A stretch of 64,000 bases of DNA from UBA1672 sp033851915. GTDB lineage: Bacteria > Pseudomonadota > Alphaproteobacteria > Micavibrionales > Micavibrionaceae. Positions 6,225 through 14,269 of the stretch are shown here, piece after piece; within the stretch, counting starts at the first letter, position 1; each line of letters begins with the position of its first letter. The notes under the pieces are model-generated. The model was not told where the DNA came from, did no database searches, and saw nothing but the letters and a program-made list of their open reading frames with translations. Location: positions 1 through 64,000 of the forward strand of contig JAWSVM010000011.1 of NCBI GenBank assembly GCA_033851915.1, written 5' to 3'. Position numbers and translations under genes: made by a program.

Positions 6225-6557
6225 CTAAACCAGATCATCAATATCAACGTCCAGCGCAAGGGCGAGTTTCTTGAGCGTCTTGATAGACCCTTCCTTTTTA
6301 CCGTTTTCCAGTGCGGCAATAGTCGGTTGAGACATCTTCACTTTATCCGCCAGCTCAGATTGAGTGTATCCTCTGTACTCTCTAAACACCTTCATTGGGC
6401 TTTCGCCTGCAATCATCTTTGTTGCAAGCTCCACTGGGAAGGTTTCCTCATTACGGGCAATAGCATCATCAAATGCGATGACATCCATCATATCTTCAAA
6501 GTCCTCAAGGGAGATAACAACCTTATCCTTGCCGAGCATTTCAAAATCTATATTCAT
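6225..6557 (-). CDS. HTH antitoxin of a HigBA/RelE-type toxin-antitoxin module
   Basis: 110 aa. The N-terminal half (ISLEDFEDMMDVIAFDDAIARNEETFPVELATKMIAGESPMKVFREYRGY) has the shape of a toxin-binding region. Residues about 63-105 are a clear XRE helix-turn-helix (TQSELADKVKMSQPTIAALENGKKEGSIKTLKKLALALDVD). It lies 15 bases after the toxin gene, in toxin-first order as in higBA. It should neutralise the toxin and repress the shared promoter, probably at the repeats in 6804-6879. It is carried against the direction of the early operon, so it is expressed independently. Confidence 0.85.
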   Translation of the reverse strand: MNIDFEMLGKDKVVISLEDFEDMMDVIAFDDAIARNEETFPVELATKMIAGESPMKVFREYRGYTQSELADKVKMSQPTIAALENGKKEGSIKTLKKLALALDVDIDDLV

Positions 6558-6572
6558 AACGTATTTCCTTTT

Positions 6573-6803
6573 CTAGTAAACGTCCCCACGAACGCCGATC
6601 TCTTGAACCACAACCTCGCCGTTCTCAATAATAAAAATCGCTCGATATCCACCAACTCTAAGGCGATAACCTTCGCGATTAGTAAGATTCTTAACATCGC
6701 CAAAACTATCTTGCTCATATTTTTTAAGACCATCAATCAGTTTTTGAACGTATCTTGTGTCCATTTTTCGTACTTGTCTCTGTGCGGTGCGTGTCAATCT
6801 CAT
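6573..6803 (-). CDS. RelE/ParE-superfamily toxin
   Basis: 76 aa. The core pattern is typical of RelE-fold toxins: MRLTRTAQRQVRKMD, GLKKYEQDSFGDVKNLTN, REGYRLRVGGYRAIFIIENGEVVVQEIGVRGDVY, with the arginine-rich YRLRVGGYR strand and a terminal R-G-D-V-Y. RelE-type members cleave mRNA in the ribosome A site; ParE-type members poison gyrase. The YRLRVG-YR-IF form is nearer RelE. It is followed by its HTH antitoxin. In a prophage such a pair may stabilise the lysogen or act in anti-phage defence, which is inference. Confidence 0.85.
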   Translation of the reverse strand: MRLTRTAQRQVRKMDTRYVQKLIDGLKKYEQDSFGDVKNLTNREGYRLRVGGYRAIFIIENGEVVVQEIGVRGDVY

Positions 6804-6879
6804 GGGTTAAATATAGCCTGTAGTAATATTTGTGTCAATAACAATATTCCCCATAGTAATATTAATTTAGGAGGTGCTA
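6804..6879. promoter_or_regulatory. Divergent promoter/operator between toxin module and late-regulator-like gene
   Basis: The 10-mer TAGTAATATT occurs directly repeated at 6821-6830 and 6854-6863 (33 bp apart, about three helical turns), and AATATT also occurs at 6843-6848. The repeats flank the probable minus-strand promoter of the toxin gene and the plus-strand promoter of the gene starting at 6880, so they are likely antitoxin or phage regulator sites. AGGAGG at 6869-6874 is the ribosome-binding site of the rightward gene. Confidence 0.5.
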
Positions 6880-7308
6880 ATGCACAATAAATATGATGAA
6901 GTATATGTTGAGGCTCATTTGTTTGATGCAGGTAAGGCTGTATCGAGATTGCCAGCTAAAGGAACGAGGCCCTCTATTTATACGGGATCATTGCCCGATG
7001 TCGTGCTAGACCCCCAAGAGGCTTATGGCTATGGAGAGCCATCATTGCCGCGCCAAAGTAACAACCCGCGCCAAATGACGCATATGGATATATGTGTATC
7101 CTGGGTGCATTCCTTGCCAGCCACCTATGTGCGCAGAGTTATTCTTATGCGGATGATAATAAACCCCATCAATGAAAAACATTCATTCTCTTGGAAGCAA
7201 ATAGCAAGGCACATGGATTGTAATGATAAGACTGCAAAGGCTTGGTACGATAGTGGCTTAAGGCAAATAGCAGGTAAGCTATCCAATGGTGATTTAATGC
7301 CTGTGTAA
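6880..7308 (+). CDS. Phage HTH protein, DUF6362-like, before the packaging genes
   Basis: 142 aa from ATG 6880, which has AGGAGG five bases upstream; a GTG at 6874 overlaps the Shine-Dalgarno and is rejected. The N-terminal half is loop-rich (LPAKGTRPSIYTGSLPDVVLDPQEAYGYGE). The C-terminal half (SWVHSLPATYVRRVILMRM, then SFSWKQIARHMDCNDKTAKAWYDSGLRQIA) ends in a sigma-factor-like helix-turn-helix and resembles DUF6362 proteins found ahead of HNH and terminase genes in alphaproteobacterial prophages. It may be a late-transcription regulator. The DUF number is my recollection and should be checked. Confidence 0.65.
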   Translation: MHNKYDEVYVEAHLFDAGKAVSRLPAKGTRPSIYTGSLPDVVLDPQEAYGYGEPSLPRQSNNPRQMTHMDICVSWVHSLPATYVRRVILMRMIINPINEKHSFSWKQIARHMDCNDKTAKAWYDSGLRQIAGKLSNGDLMPV

Positions 7309-7406
7309 AAAGATAAAAAAACATTCCGCACATTCCGCGTTTTATGCTATGGTTTTAGATAAGATGTAATTTTTACGTTCTTCCCACAAAACAATCAAAC
7401 ATTCTA

Positions 7407-7691
7407 ATGAATTCACACCAACGCGGTTATAACAGACAGTGGCGTAAAGCTCGTCTGGTACATCTAGCGCAAGAGCCTTTATGTAGGTTCTGTTTAGGGC
7501 TGGACTGCATTGTAGAAGCAACAGTTGTTGACCACATCACCCCACATAAGGGCGATAAGGATTTGTTCTGGGATACTGATAATTGGCAGTCCTTATGCAA
7601 GACATGCCATGACAGTATCAAGAGTAGGATGGAGAATGGTAAAGAGGTTGTGACTACTGGGCAGGATGGATGGCCTATAGGTTGTGCTTGA
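7407..7691 (+). CDS. HNH endonuclease
   Basis: 94 aa. The sequence has PLCRFCLGLD and LCKTCHDSIKSR as a pair of CxxC zinc knuckles, with VVDHITPHKGD as the first catalytic strand and DNWQSLCKTCH holding N and H, the ββα-Me (HNH) nuclease layout. The RGYNRQWRKAR beginning is typical of HNH genes immediately upstream of terminase in HK97-type phages, where the nuclease aids terminase cleavage at cos. Position, about 530 bp before terS, agrees with that role. Confidence 0.92.
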   Translation: MNSHQRGYNRQWRKARLVHLAQEPLCRFCLGLDCIVEATVVDHITPHKGDKDLFWDTDNWQSLCKTCHDSIKSRMENGKEVVTTGQDGWPIGCA

Positions 7692-7723
7692 CGTGTGGTG
7701 GTTGTGGTAGTAATTGTTGGTCT

Positions 7724-8113
7724 ATGGATAAGATAGATACAAAAGATAAGGGCGCAGGTTCGAAGGGTGGAAACTTCTTTGTTTGGGTACTTATTGTTAT
7801 GGCAGTCCTTATGTTCTCTCTGGGGGCTTTAGGTCTTTATACTAAGTATGTAGATGGTGGGCAGGATAATAGAAAAATATCCACTGCTAAACAAATGGTT
7901 TCAGATGCCTTGAAGGATGGTGAAAGCGCCCGTTTTTATGATTTACGGATGGGGACTGCTTTCAGTGTTTGTGGCCAAGTTAATGCTAAGAATTCGTATG
8001 GTGCTTACACAGGCAAGTCTCCTTTTGTAGTTTTGACGGGTAACCTCGTTATGATCAGGAATAGCACACCGTTAGATTATTTCGATGCTACTTGGGATCG
8101 TATTTGTCAATAA
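7724..8113 (+). CDS. Single-pass membrane protein of unknown function
   Basis: 129 aa from ATG 7724; an upstream in-frame start at 7670 overlaps the HNH gene by 22 bases and is possible. One transmembrane helix lies near residues 18-42 (FFVWVLIVMAVLMFSLGALGLYT), with a basic cytoplasmic leader. The outside part contains MVSDALKDGESARFYDLR and CGQVNAKNSYGAYTGKSPFV, a pattern I know from small bacterial and phage proteins of unknown function (DP-S-A-x-F, CG-x-VN-x-KN-x-x-G-YTG). It is an odd resident between HNH and terS and may be a moron gene. Confidence 0.6.
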   Translation: MDKIDTKDKGAGSKGGNFFVWVLIVMAVLMFSLGALGLYTKYVDGGQDNRKISTAKQMVSDALKDGESARFYDLRMGTAFSVCGQVNAKNSYGAYTGKSPFVVLTGNLVMIRNSTPLDYFDATWDRICQ

Positions 8114-8224
8114 TATAGGGGGGTGGGGTAAAACTCTAGAGGTTTTGCCACCGTAGACCGCTCGGTCCAAATCTTAAATATCAAACACAGTTTTAGCCCT
8201 CGCGTGCGCGCGCAAAGAGAACTC

Positions 8225-8692
8225 ATGTCAAAAAAGAATAAGATAACAAGCATATCTGCCGAGAGCGAGATAGTTGCGGGGGCGTATAAAGATATTGTAC
8301 CGCCCAAACATATCCGTATGGACGAAGATGATCTGCCTTTCTTTGATAGCGTTATTGCTGAATTTGCAAAAGCAGACTGGACAGCGCACCAACTAGAATT
8401 GGCTGCACTTCTTGCCCGCACAATGGCGGATTTGGAGCGAGAGCAATATTTATTGAGGGAAGAGGGTTCTATTTCGAAAAGTGATAAAGGAACACCTGTT
8501 GCTAATCCGCGCAAGTCTATTGTGCAGATGCATGCAGGGTCAATTTTATCAATGCGAAAATCCTTAGCCTTGAATGCGAGAGCACAAGAGGGTGAGGCGC
8601 GTGATGTTGCTAAACGGCGCTCTAAAGCTAAAAGTTATGAATCTGGTGTTGATTTAGAAGACGATTTAATAGCAAGGCCAACAGAGCATTAA
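8225..8692 (+). CDS. terS: Terminase small subunit
   Basis: 155 aa from ATG 8225 (AAAGAGA upstream); a GTG at 8204 in the same frame is an alternative. It is helical throughout, with KHIRMDEDDLPFFDSVIAEFAKADWTAHQLELAALLARTMADLEREQYLL and a C-terminal NPRKSIVQMHAGSILSMRKSLALNARA, similar to P27-type small terminases (N-terminal DNA binding and a central oligomerisation helix pair). It directly abuts terL (stop and start separated by no bases). It recognises phage DNA and directs TerL to the packaging start. Confidence 0.8.
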   Translation: MSKKNKITSISAESEIVAGAYKDIVPPKHIRMDEDDLPFFDSVIAEFAKADWTAHQLELAALLARTMADLEREQYLLREEGSISKSDKGTPVANPRKSIVQMHAGSILSMRKSLALNARAQEGEARDVAKRRSKAKSYESGVDLEDDLIARPTEH

Positions 8693-10227
8693 TGTCACGA
8701 ACTCGTGGTGAGAAAGTTATAGCCTTTATTGAGGGTTATTGTGTTGTGCCGGAAGGTGAGCTTGTCGGGAAACCCGTTAAGTTGGCCGATTTTCAAATAA
8801 AGTTTATTTTGGACATCTACGATAATCCGCATGTGACTGACACAGCGATTTTGAGTATAGCGCGTAAGAATGCGAAAACGGGAACGATTGCTTTTATAGT
8901 TCTGGCTCACACAGTGGGGCCGGAAGCGAAGCAAAATTCTAGAATAATATCTGGCGCGATGTCACGTGATCAAGCGGCAGAGGTTTATAATTTAGCGTCT
9001 AAGTGCGTGGCTTTGTCGCCAAAACTTAGAGAGATAGTAAGGCCAGTACCTTCGAGCAAGAAGTTGATTGGTTTGCCGATGAATGTTGAATATCAGGCTA
9101 TAAGCGCAGAAGGAAAAACAGCACACGGTAAAAGCCCTATTTTAGCTATTCTTGATGAGGTTGGTCAGGTTGTGGGGCCTACGAGTGATTTTATTGACGC
9201 GATTACAACTGCGCAGGGTGCGTATGACAATCCGTTGTTGATTTACATATCGACACAAGCTGCAACGGATGCTGATTTTTTCAGTATCGCAATTGATGAT
9301 GCGAAGGTGAATAAGCCGCCTAAAACTGTATGTCACGTATATACAGCGGACAGGGAAGATGATGAAGATGTTGATGTAATGGATGAGGATGCTTGGAAGG
9401 CATCTAATCCAGCATTGGGCTTGTTCCGCTCTGAAAAGGACATGCGGAAACAGGCGGATAAAGCGGCAAGAATGCCGAGTTTTGAGAATACATTTCGTAA
9501 TTTAAATTTAAACCAGAGGATTTCTTCGAATAGCCCTTTTATAGCAAGGTCAACTTGGGAAAAATGTAAAGCAGCGACGGCTCCTATTGAGCTGTGTACC
9601 GAAATTTACGGTGGTTTGGATTTATCAGGAAGAACAGATCTATCTTCTTTTGTTTTGTACGGACTTCATTCTGGCGAGTGGAATGTTTACCCATATTTCT
9701 GGACACCAGAAAAGGGGTTGCGCGATAGAGTAAAAAAAGACAGGGCGCCATATGATTTGTGGGTGAAACAAGAGTTTATCCGCACAACGCCGGGCGCTAC
9801 GATTGATTATGAGCATGTTGCGTATGAAATAGGCCAGATATGTGAAGAAATAGACGTTATTGCCATCGCTTTTGACCGTTGGCGGATAGAAATACTTAAA
9901 AAAGAGCTTGATCGTATAGATTTGGAGCTTCCACTAGAGGCTTGGGGGCAGGGATTTAAAGATATGTCACCTTCTTTGGAGGCGCTTGAGGGCAAGATAT
10001 TAAACAGCACGTTGCGTCATGGTGACAATCCAGTGCTTAACATGTGCGCCGCAAACGCGGTGGTGGTTTCCGATCCATCTGGAAACCGAAAATTAGACAA
10101 AATGAAGACTTCTGGGCGAATTGACGGTGTGCAAGCTCTGGCAATGGCTGCGGGTATTGCAGAGCGTGAGCATGAGCCAGAAGAAGACCCAGAAGATTTT
10201 TATAATAACCCGATTGTGATTTTATGA
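8692..10227 (+). CDS. terL: Terminase large subunit (Terminase_1, HK97-type)
   Basis: 511 aa, the usual length. The N-terminal ATPase has a variant Walker A (ARKNAKTG, residues 57-64) and Walker B (ILAILDE, D155/E156). The C-terminal nuclease has GGLDLSGRTD (D310, D316), AFDRWR and the final DGVQALAMA, matching metal-binding acids of the RNase H-like domain. It cuts concatemers and translocates DNA into the prohead with TerS and portal. The stop overlaps the portal start by four bases. Confidence 0.96.
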   Translation: MSRTRGEKVIAFIEGYCVVPEGELVGKPVKLADFQIKFILDIYDNPHVTDTAILSIARKNAKTGTIAFIVLAHTVGPEAKQNSRIISGAMSRDQAAEVYNLASKCVALSPKLREIVRPVPSSKKLIGLPMNVEYQAISAEGKTAHGKSPILAILDEVGQVVGPTSDFIDAITTAQGAYDNPLLIYISTQAATDADFFSIAIDDAKVNKPPKTVCHVYTADREDDEDVDVMDEDAWKASNPALGLFRSEKDMRKQADKAARMPSFENTFRNLNLNQRISSNSPFIARSTWEKCKAATAPIELCTEIYGGLDLSGRTDLSSFVLYGLHSGEWNVYPYFWTPEKGLRDRVKKDRAPYDLWVKQEFIRTTPGATIDYEHVAYEIGQICEEIDVIAIAFDRWRIEILKKELDRIDLELPLEAWGQGFKDMSPSLEALEGKILNSTLRHGDNPVLNMCAANAVVVSDPSGNRKLDKMKTSGRIDGVQALAMAAGIAEREHEPEEDPEDFYNNPIVIL

Positions 10228-11468
10228 GCTTTAGTTTTTTCTCGCTGTTTAGGAATGGCCCTAGAACATTATCGTCTATTACTGATGGCGATTTAGTCGG
10301 TACAGATAATTACACTGGCAAGGATGTTACACCCGCAACGGCGTTGACGTTGTCAGCTGTATGGGCGTGTGTTCGTATAATATCTGAAAGTATCGCATCG
10401 CTCCCATGCGGTGTTTTTACCAAGGATGAATCTGACAATAAATTAACTGCAAAGGATTCTAATCTATACGGCCTGATCCATAATCAGCCAAATGCAGACA
10501 TGACAGCGTTTGATTTTTGGCAAGCTATTATCGCCACAATCCTTCTTTGGGGTAACGCTTATGTTCTAAAAACGGTCAGGGATAATGGTAAAATAATAGC
10601 GCTTGAGCCTCTGTATTCTTCACGTATGCAGGTTAAACGAAACGAAGACGGGTCTTGCTCTTACATTTATACTGACCCTAAAAAGAATAAACAAATTACC
10701 TATAATGAAGACCAGATTGTTACCTTTAAAGGTCTGAGTTTAGACGGTAGACAAGGGCTTTCTGTTATCCGTTATGCGATGAATTCAATGGGCAACGCCC
10801 TTGCTCTTGAAGAAACAAGTGGGCGGCTCTATAGCAACGGCATGCGCCCTGCTGGGGCGTTGACGCTTCCTAATATTTTAAAGGGTGACCAGCGTAAACA
10901 GATACGTAAATCAATTGCTGAGCAGATCAGTGGTGTTGCACGGAGTGGTGGGACAATCGTTCTCGAAGGAGGCATGACATACCAACAATTATCGATGCCA
11001 CCACAAGACGCACAAATGCTTGAAAGTAAGTCTTTTTCGGTTGAGGAGATTTGCCGTTGGTTTGGAGTGCCTCCATCACTAATTGGGCATACTCAAAAAA
11101 CAACAACTTGGGGGACTGGCCTTGAGCAAATTAACTTGGCCTTTCTGACTTACACATTGCGCCCGCACTTAACGCGGCTTGAACAAGAGATAAAAAGATC
11201 GCTTTTAACAGCGAAGGATAAGGCGATGGGCTTGTACGCAGAGTTTAATGTTGAAGGCTTTCTTCGTGCAGATTCAGCAGGTAGAGCGGCTTTATACAGT
11301 TCAGCCTCCCAAAATGGCTGGATGAGCCGCGCAGAAATTAGACAAAAAGAAAACCTTCCCCACATCGAGGGGTCGGAAACATTAACAGTTCAATCGGCTT
11401 TAGTGCCGTTGGATCAATTGGGCATGCAAAAAGATGCCAAAAAATTAGAAGACACAGACAAAGTTTAG
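10224..11468 (+). CDS. Portal protein, HK97 family
   Basis: 414 aa, normal for Phage_portal PF04860. Markers include ALTLSAVWACVRIISESIASLPCGV near residue 40-65, HNQPNADMTAFDFWQAI, LWGNAYVLK and FGVPPSLIGHTQKTTTWGTGLEQINLAFLTYTLRPHLTRLEQEI. It forms the dodecameric DNA channel at one capsid vertex and the dock for terminase, then for head-tail connectors. It overlaps terL by four bases. Confidence 0.95.
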   Translation: MSFSFFSLFRNGPRTLSSITDGDLVGTDNYTGKDVTPATALTLSAVWACVRIISESIASLPCGVFTKDESDNKLTAKDSNLYGLIHNQPNADMTAFDFWQAIIATILLWGNAYVLKTVRDNGKIIALEPLYSSRMQVKRNEDGSCSYIYTDPKKNKQITYNEDQIVTFKGLSLDGRQGLSVIRYAMNSMGNALALEETSGRLYSNGMRPAGALTLPNILKGDQRKQIRKSIAEQISGVARSGGTIVLEGGMTYQQLSMPPQDAQMLESKSFSVEEICRWFGVPPSLIGHTQKTTTWGTGLEQINLAFLTYTLRPHLTRLEQEIKRSLLTAKDKAMGLYAEFNVEGFLRADSAGRAALYSSASQNGWMSRAEIRQKENLPHIEGSETLTVQSALVPLDQLGMQKDAKKLEDTDKV

Positions 11469-11479
11469 GAGATTAGATA

Positions 11480-11767
11480 ATGCCATATGACCCACAAAAA
11501 GACCCGTACCGTAATACTTTTGAAAGCGCGACAAATCAAGCGCGTCAAGCTACGGAGGTAACGCCCTCCGACAGTACGGACATGGCACAGTACGCCAAGG
11601 CTCTATATATCGGTGTAAAAGGCGATCTAACAATAATTCCTTTGGAAGCAGAAGACGATACGGGAGTTTTATTCAAAGACCATCCTGCGGGTTACATGCC
11701 CGTCATGGTTCGCCGTGTGCTTGCAACCGGAACAAGCGCAACGAATATCGTTGCATTAACCAACTAA
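11480..11767 (+). CDS. Spike base protein-like (RCAP_Rcc01079 type)
   Basis: 95 aa. The pattern ATEVTPSDSTDMAQYAKALYIGVKGDLTIIPLE followed by FKDHPAGYMPVMVRRVLATGTSATNIVAL matches the family built around Rhodobacter capsulatus rcc01079, the base of the gene transfer agent head spike. The length is typical for that family. Its location between portal and protease fits a virion structural gene. A spike tip partner is not evident next to it. Family by pattern recall; head-spike function in this phage is inferred. Confidence 0.7.
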   Translation: MPYDPQKDPYRNTFESATNQARQATEVTPSDSTDMAQYAKALYIGVKGDLTIIPLEAEDDTGVLFKDHPAGYMPVMVRRVLATGTSATNIVALTN

Positions 11768-11777
11768 GGTAAAATCA

Positions 11778-12437
11778 ATGAACATTGAAAAGAAGTTCCT
11801 CGAAATTGGTTTCGAGATTAAAAAACTTGACCAAAACGGCAGTTTCGAAGGTTACGGCTCTGTCTTTGGTGTAGAGGATTTTGGCGGGGATATTGTCGCA
11901 AAAGGGGCTTTTTCCAAATCTTTGGCACACACAAAGAAAAAGGGCAAAAAACTGCCTATTCTTTGGCAGCACAACCCCAGTGAACCTTTGGGGGTTTATG
12001 AGGAATTAAAAGAAGATGAACACGGCCTATTCGTTAAAGGCCAATTATTGATCGATGATGTCGTCAGGGCGAGGGAAGCTTATGCCCTAATGAAGGCGGG
12101 CGCGATTACAGGCCTTTCGATTGGTTATAGCGTAAATAAATACGAAAGAGATGAAGAGACGGGTATCCGAACGTTGACCGAATTGGATTTATGGGAGATT
12201 TCTCACGTCACTTTCCCGATGAATGATGATGCGCGGATTAATGCCGTAAAAAGCAAATTAGACAAGTGCGAATTACCAAGTTTAAAAGAATTTGAAGGCT
12301 TCCTGCGCGAGGCAGGGTTTTCGAAATCTGAGGCCACAGCGGTTGCCAACCACGGCCTTAGTCACCTGATGCGGAGTGAGTCTGCACAACACAAAACGGC
12401 AAACATTTTAACGGCCCTAAAAGCCTTTTCACTCTAA
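11778..12437 (+). CDS. HK97-type prohead protease
   Basis: 219 aa. GSFEGYGSVFGVEDFGGDIVAKGAFSKSL is the family's first block, LPILWQHNPSEPLGVY contains the catalytic histidine, and AITGLSIGYSV the catalytic serine (peptidase U35, PF04586). The protease is incorporated into the prohead, removes the delta domain of the capsid protein and then degrades itself. The C-terminal tail (EGFLREAGFSKSEATAVANHGL) is the usual helical extension. It lies 17 bp before the capsid gene. Confidence 0.95.
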   Translation: MNIEKKFLEIGFEIKKLDQNGSFEGYGSVFGVEDFGGDIVAKGAFSKSLAHTKKKGKKLPILWQHNPSEPLGVYEELKEDEHGLFVKGQLLIDDVVRAREAYALMKAGAITGLSIGYSVNKYERDEETGIRTLTELDLWEISHVTFPMNDDARINAVKSKLDKCELPSLKEFEGFLREAGFSKSEATAVANHGLSHLMRSESAQHKTANILTALKAFSL

Positions 12438-12454
12438 ATTTAAGGAAAAATATT

Positions 12455-13663
12455 ATGCCTATCGAAGACAAAAACGAAACAGAAAAAGAAATCAAATCTC
12501 AGCTTGAGAAGATTTCGCAAGACGTAAAAGAGTCCGGCGAGAAAGCTCTGGCCGAAGCTGAAAAGGGTATTGCCCTTGCTGGCGTTGAAAAAGAGCGTGT
12601 TGATGAGCTGCTTTTAAAGCAAGGTGAGTTACAGGAAGAGCTTAAAGAGCTTAGTCAGAAAATGGCGCGCCGTGGTACTGAGGGTGAAGACTCTCAAAAA
12701 TCAGTTGGGCAACGCTTTGTAGAAGATGAGGGCTTCTCTACTTTTTCAGGTGACCGTAAAGCAGGTAGCTTTAGTATGGACTGTAAGGCTGTTAATGTGA
12801 CTTCGGCAACGACAGGAACGGGCGCTGCTGGTGATCTTGTTATGGTGGATCGCGTTAATAACCCAATGTCTACTCCGGGTCTTCGCCGCCTGACAATTCG
12901 TGACTTAATTGCAAACGGCCTCACATCGTCAAGCTCAATTGAATATACGAAAGAGTCGGGTTTTGCTAATAACGCAGCAATTCAAGAAAACGAGGGCGAT
13001 ACGAAAGCGCAATCGGATATTGAGTTTGATTTGGAAACAGCAAAAGTTGAAACAATTGCTCACTGGATTCGCACCTCCAAGCAGATTCTTGCCGATGCTC
13101 CACGCTTGCAAAGCTATATTGATGGCCGCATGACTTACGGCCTAAAATTGGTTGAAGAGGATCAGATCTTAATGGGCGCTGGCACTGCTGGTAACTTGAA
13201 TGGTATTTATACTCAGGCTACCGCGTACTCTCAACCAGCGGGTGCCTTTACTGGTACACCGACCATGATTGATATTCTTCGCCTTGCTTTGCTGCAATCT
13301 GAATTAGCTGAATACCCTGCTGACGGTATTGTTCTAAATCCTATTCAATGGGCTGGAATTGAGCTTTTGAAGGACTCGGATGGTCGCCACATTATCGGAA
13401 ATCCACAAGGTACTTTGTCTCCAATGCTTTGGAGTCGTCCAGTTATTGCTACGCAAGCCATGACAACTGACAAATTTCTGGTCGGTGCATTTGGTATGGG
13501 CGCGGAAGTATTTGATCGTGAGGATGCCGCGGTGCTTGTCTCTACGGAGGATGGCGACAATTTCACTAAGAACCTTGTCACTATTCGCGCAGAAGAGCGT
13601 CTTGCTCTGGCTGTTTATAGAACAGAGGCCTTTATCAAAGGCGATCTTGGTCAAATAGCTTAA
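12455..13663 (+). CDS. Major capsid protein, HK97 fold
   Basis: 402 aa. Residues 1 to about 80 are a charged coiled coil (delta/scaffold domain, for example EKEIKSQLEKISQDVKESGE) to be removed by the protease. The rest carries HK97 fold markers: TTGTGAAGDLVMVDRVNNPMST, KAQSDIEFDLETAKVETIAHWIRTSKQILADAP, GTAGNLNGIYTQA and LVTIRAEERLALAVYRTEAFIKG. It assembles the icosahedral head. Confidence 0.96.
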   Translation: MPIEDKNETEKEIKSQLEKISQDVKESGEKALAEAEKGIALAGVEKERVDELLLKQGELQEELKELSQKMARRGTEGEDSQKSVGQRFVEDEGFSTFSGDRKAGSFSMDCKAVNVTSATTGTGAAGDLVMVDRVNNPMSTPGLRRLTIRDLIANGLTSSSSIEYTKESGFANNAAIQENEGDTKAQSDIEFDLETAKVETIAHWIRTSKQILADAPRLQSYIDGRMTYGLKLVEEDQILMGAGTAGNLNGIYTQATAYSQPAGAFTGTPTMIDILRLALLQSELAEYPADGIVLNPIQWAGIELLKDSDGRHIIGNPQGTLSPMLWSRPVIATQAMTTDKFLVGAFGMGAEVFDREDAAVLVSTEDGDNFTKNLVTIRAEERLALAVYRTEAFIKGDLGQIA

Positions 13664-13674
13664 ATAAAAACCAC

Positions 13675-13697
13675 GGAGAAGGCGTTCTGCCTTCTCC
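13675..13697 (+). terminator. Perfect hairpin after the capsid gene (no T tract)
   Basis: GGAGAAGGC at 13675-13683 pairs perfectly with GCCTTCTCC at 13689-13697 over a 5-nt loop, 12 bases after the capsid stop. No uridine run follows, so it more likely stabilises the capsid mRNA 3' end or partly attenuates readthrough than stops transcription outright. Confidence 0.5.
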
Positions 13698-13717
13698 CCA
13701 TTTACAAGGAAAACACT

Positions 13718-13948
13718 ATGTCTAATAAAATTTTAGTCCAAGCGGTTGATAGTTTCCATTTGTCTGGTATCGGAAGAGTGCCCGCAAAAGGCACCGTTGA
13801 ACTTAAACCAAAACTAGCAGAGCAATTAATTGAAAAAGGCTTGGTTAAAAAAACCACTCCGGCAGAGGTTAAAAAACTCACAGCAGAAGCAAAGGCAAAA
13901 TCTGCACCAGAGAATAAAGCCAAGAAATCTGCACCAGAGAATAAATAG
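13718..13948 (+). CDS. Small phage structural-cluster protein with C-terminal repeat
   Basis: 76 aa. The first half (ILVQAVDSFHLSGIGRVPAKGTVELKPKLAEQLIEKGLVKK) has the profile of short proteins found after capsid genes, with a beta-rich patch and a helix ending LIEKGLVK. The end is a lysine/alanine-rich tail containing a duplicated KSAPENKA unit. The family is uncertain. It lies between capsid and the head-tail connector, so it may be a virion accessory protein. Confidence 0.6.
   Translation: MSNKILVQAVDSFHLSGIGRVPAKGTVELKPKLAEQLIEKGLVKKTTPAEVKKLTAEAKAKSAPENKAKKSAPENK
13898..13945 (+). repeat. Tandem 21-bp repeat, 27-bp period, within the small structural gene
   Basis: The 21 bases coding KSAPENK occur twice (13898-13918 and 13925-13945), in frame, separated by six bases. 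Copy-number change here would lengthen or shorten the tail of the protein without a frameshift. Confidence 0.85.
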
Positions 13949-13954
13949 CACCAG

Positions 13955-14269
13955 ATGATAAACGATACCGCGACAATCAAGCTACACCTTAGAATAGAGG
14001 ATAGCTTTACCGATGAGGATAGCCTTATAGCTATATATTCGGGTGCTGCGGAGGAATGGATCAGAAATTATATAGATGATGAGGGCGGCGTTTTGCCGGG
14101 GGAATTAGAAGACCCTGTTGAAGATCCGCCTTTTTCAATTAAAGCAGCCCATCTTCTTTTAGTGGCGGATACTTATGAGAATAGAGAGGCCGCAAGCGAG
14201 TTAGAGATTAAAGAAAACCCTGCCGTTACGCGTTTACTTCACCCGTACAGAGCATGTATGGGGGTTTGA
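13955..14269 (+). CDS. Head-tail connector protein (gp6-like)
   Basis: 104 aa. IKLHLRIEDSFTDEDSLIAIYSGAAEEWIRNYI and the later FSIKAAHLLLVADTYENREAA are standard for the Phage_gp6 connector family (PF05135), which forms the ring below the portal. Start begins within DDTA-like phasing seven bases after the previous stop. The stop overlaps the next start (TGATG). Confidence 0.88.
   Translation: MINDTATIKLHLRIEDSFTDEDSLIAIYSGAAEEWIRNYIDDEGGVLPGELEDPVEDPPFSIKAAHLLLVADTYENREAASELEIKENPAVTRLLHPYRACMGV

Noticed and set aside
6210..6890. 226-codon open frame on the plus strand
   Set aside because: It is antisense to the toxin and antitoxin genes, which have clear family patterns; its translation is rich in Asn, Ile, His and Cys with no domain.
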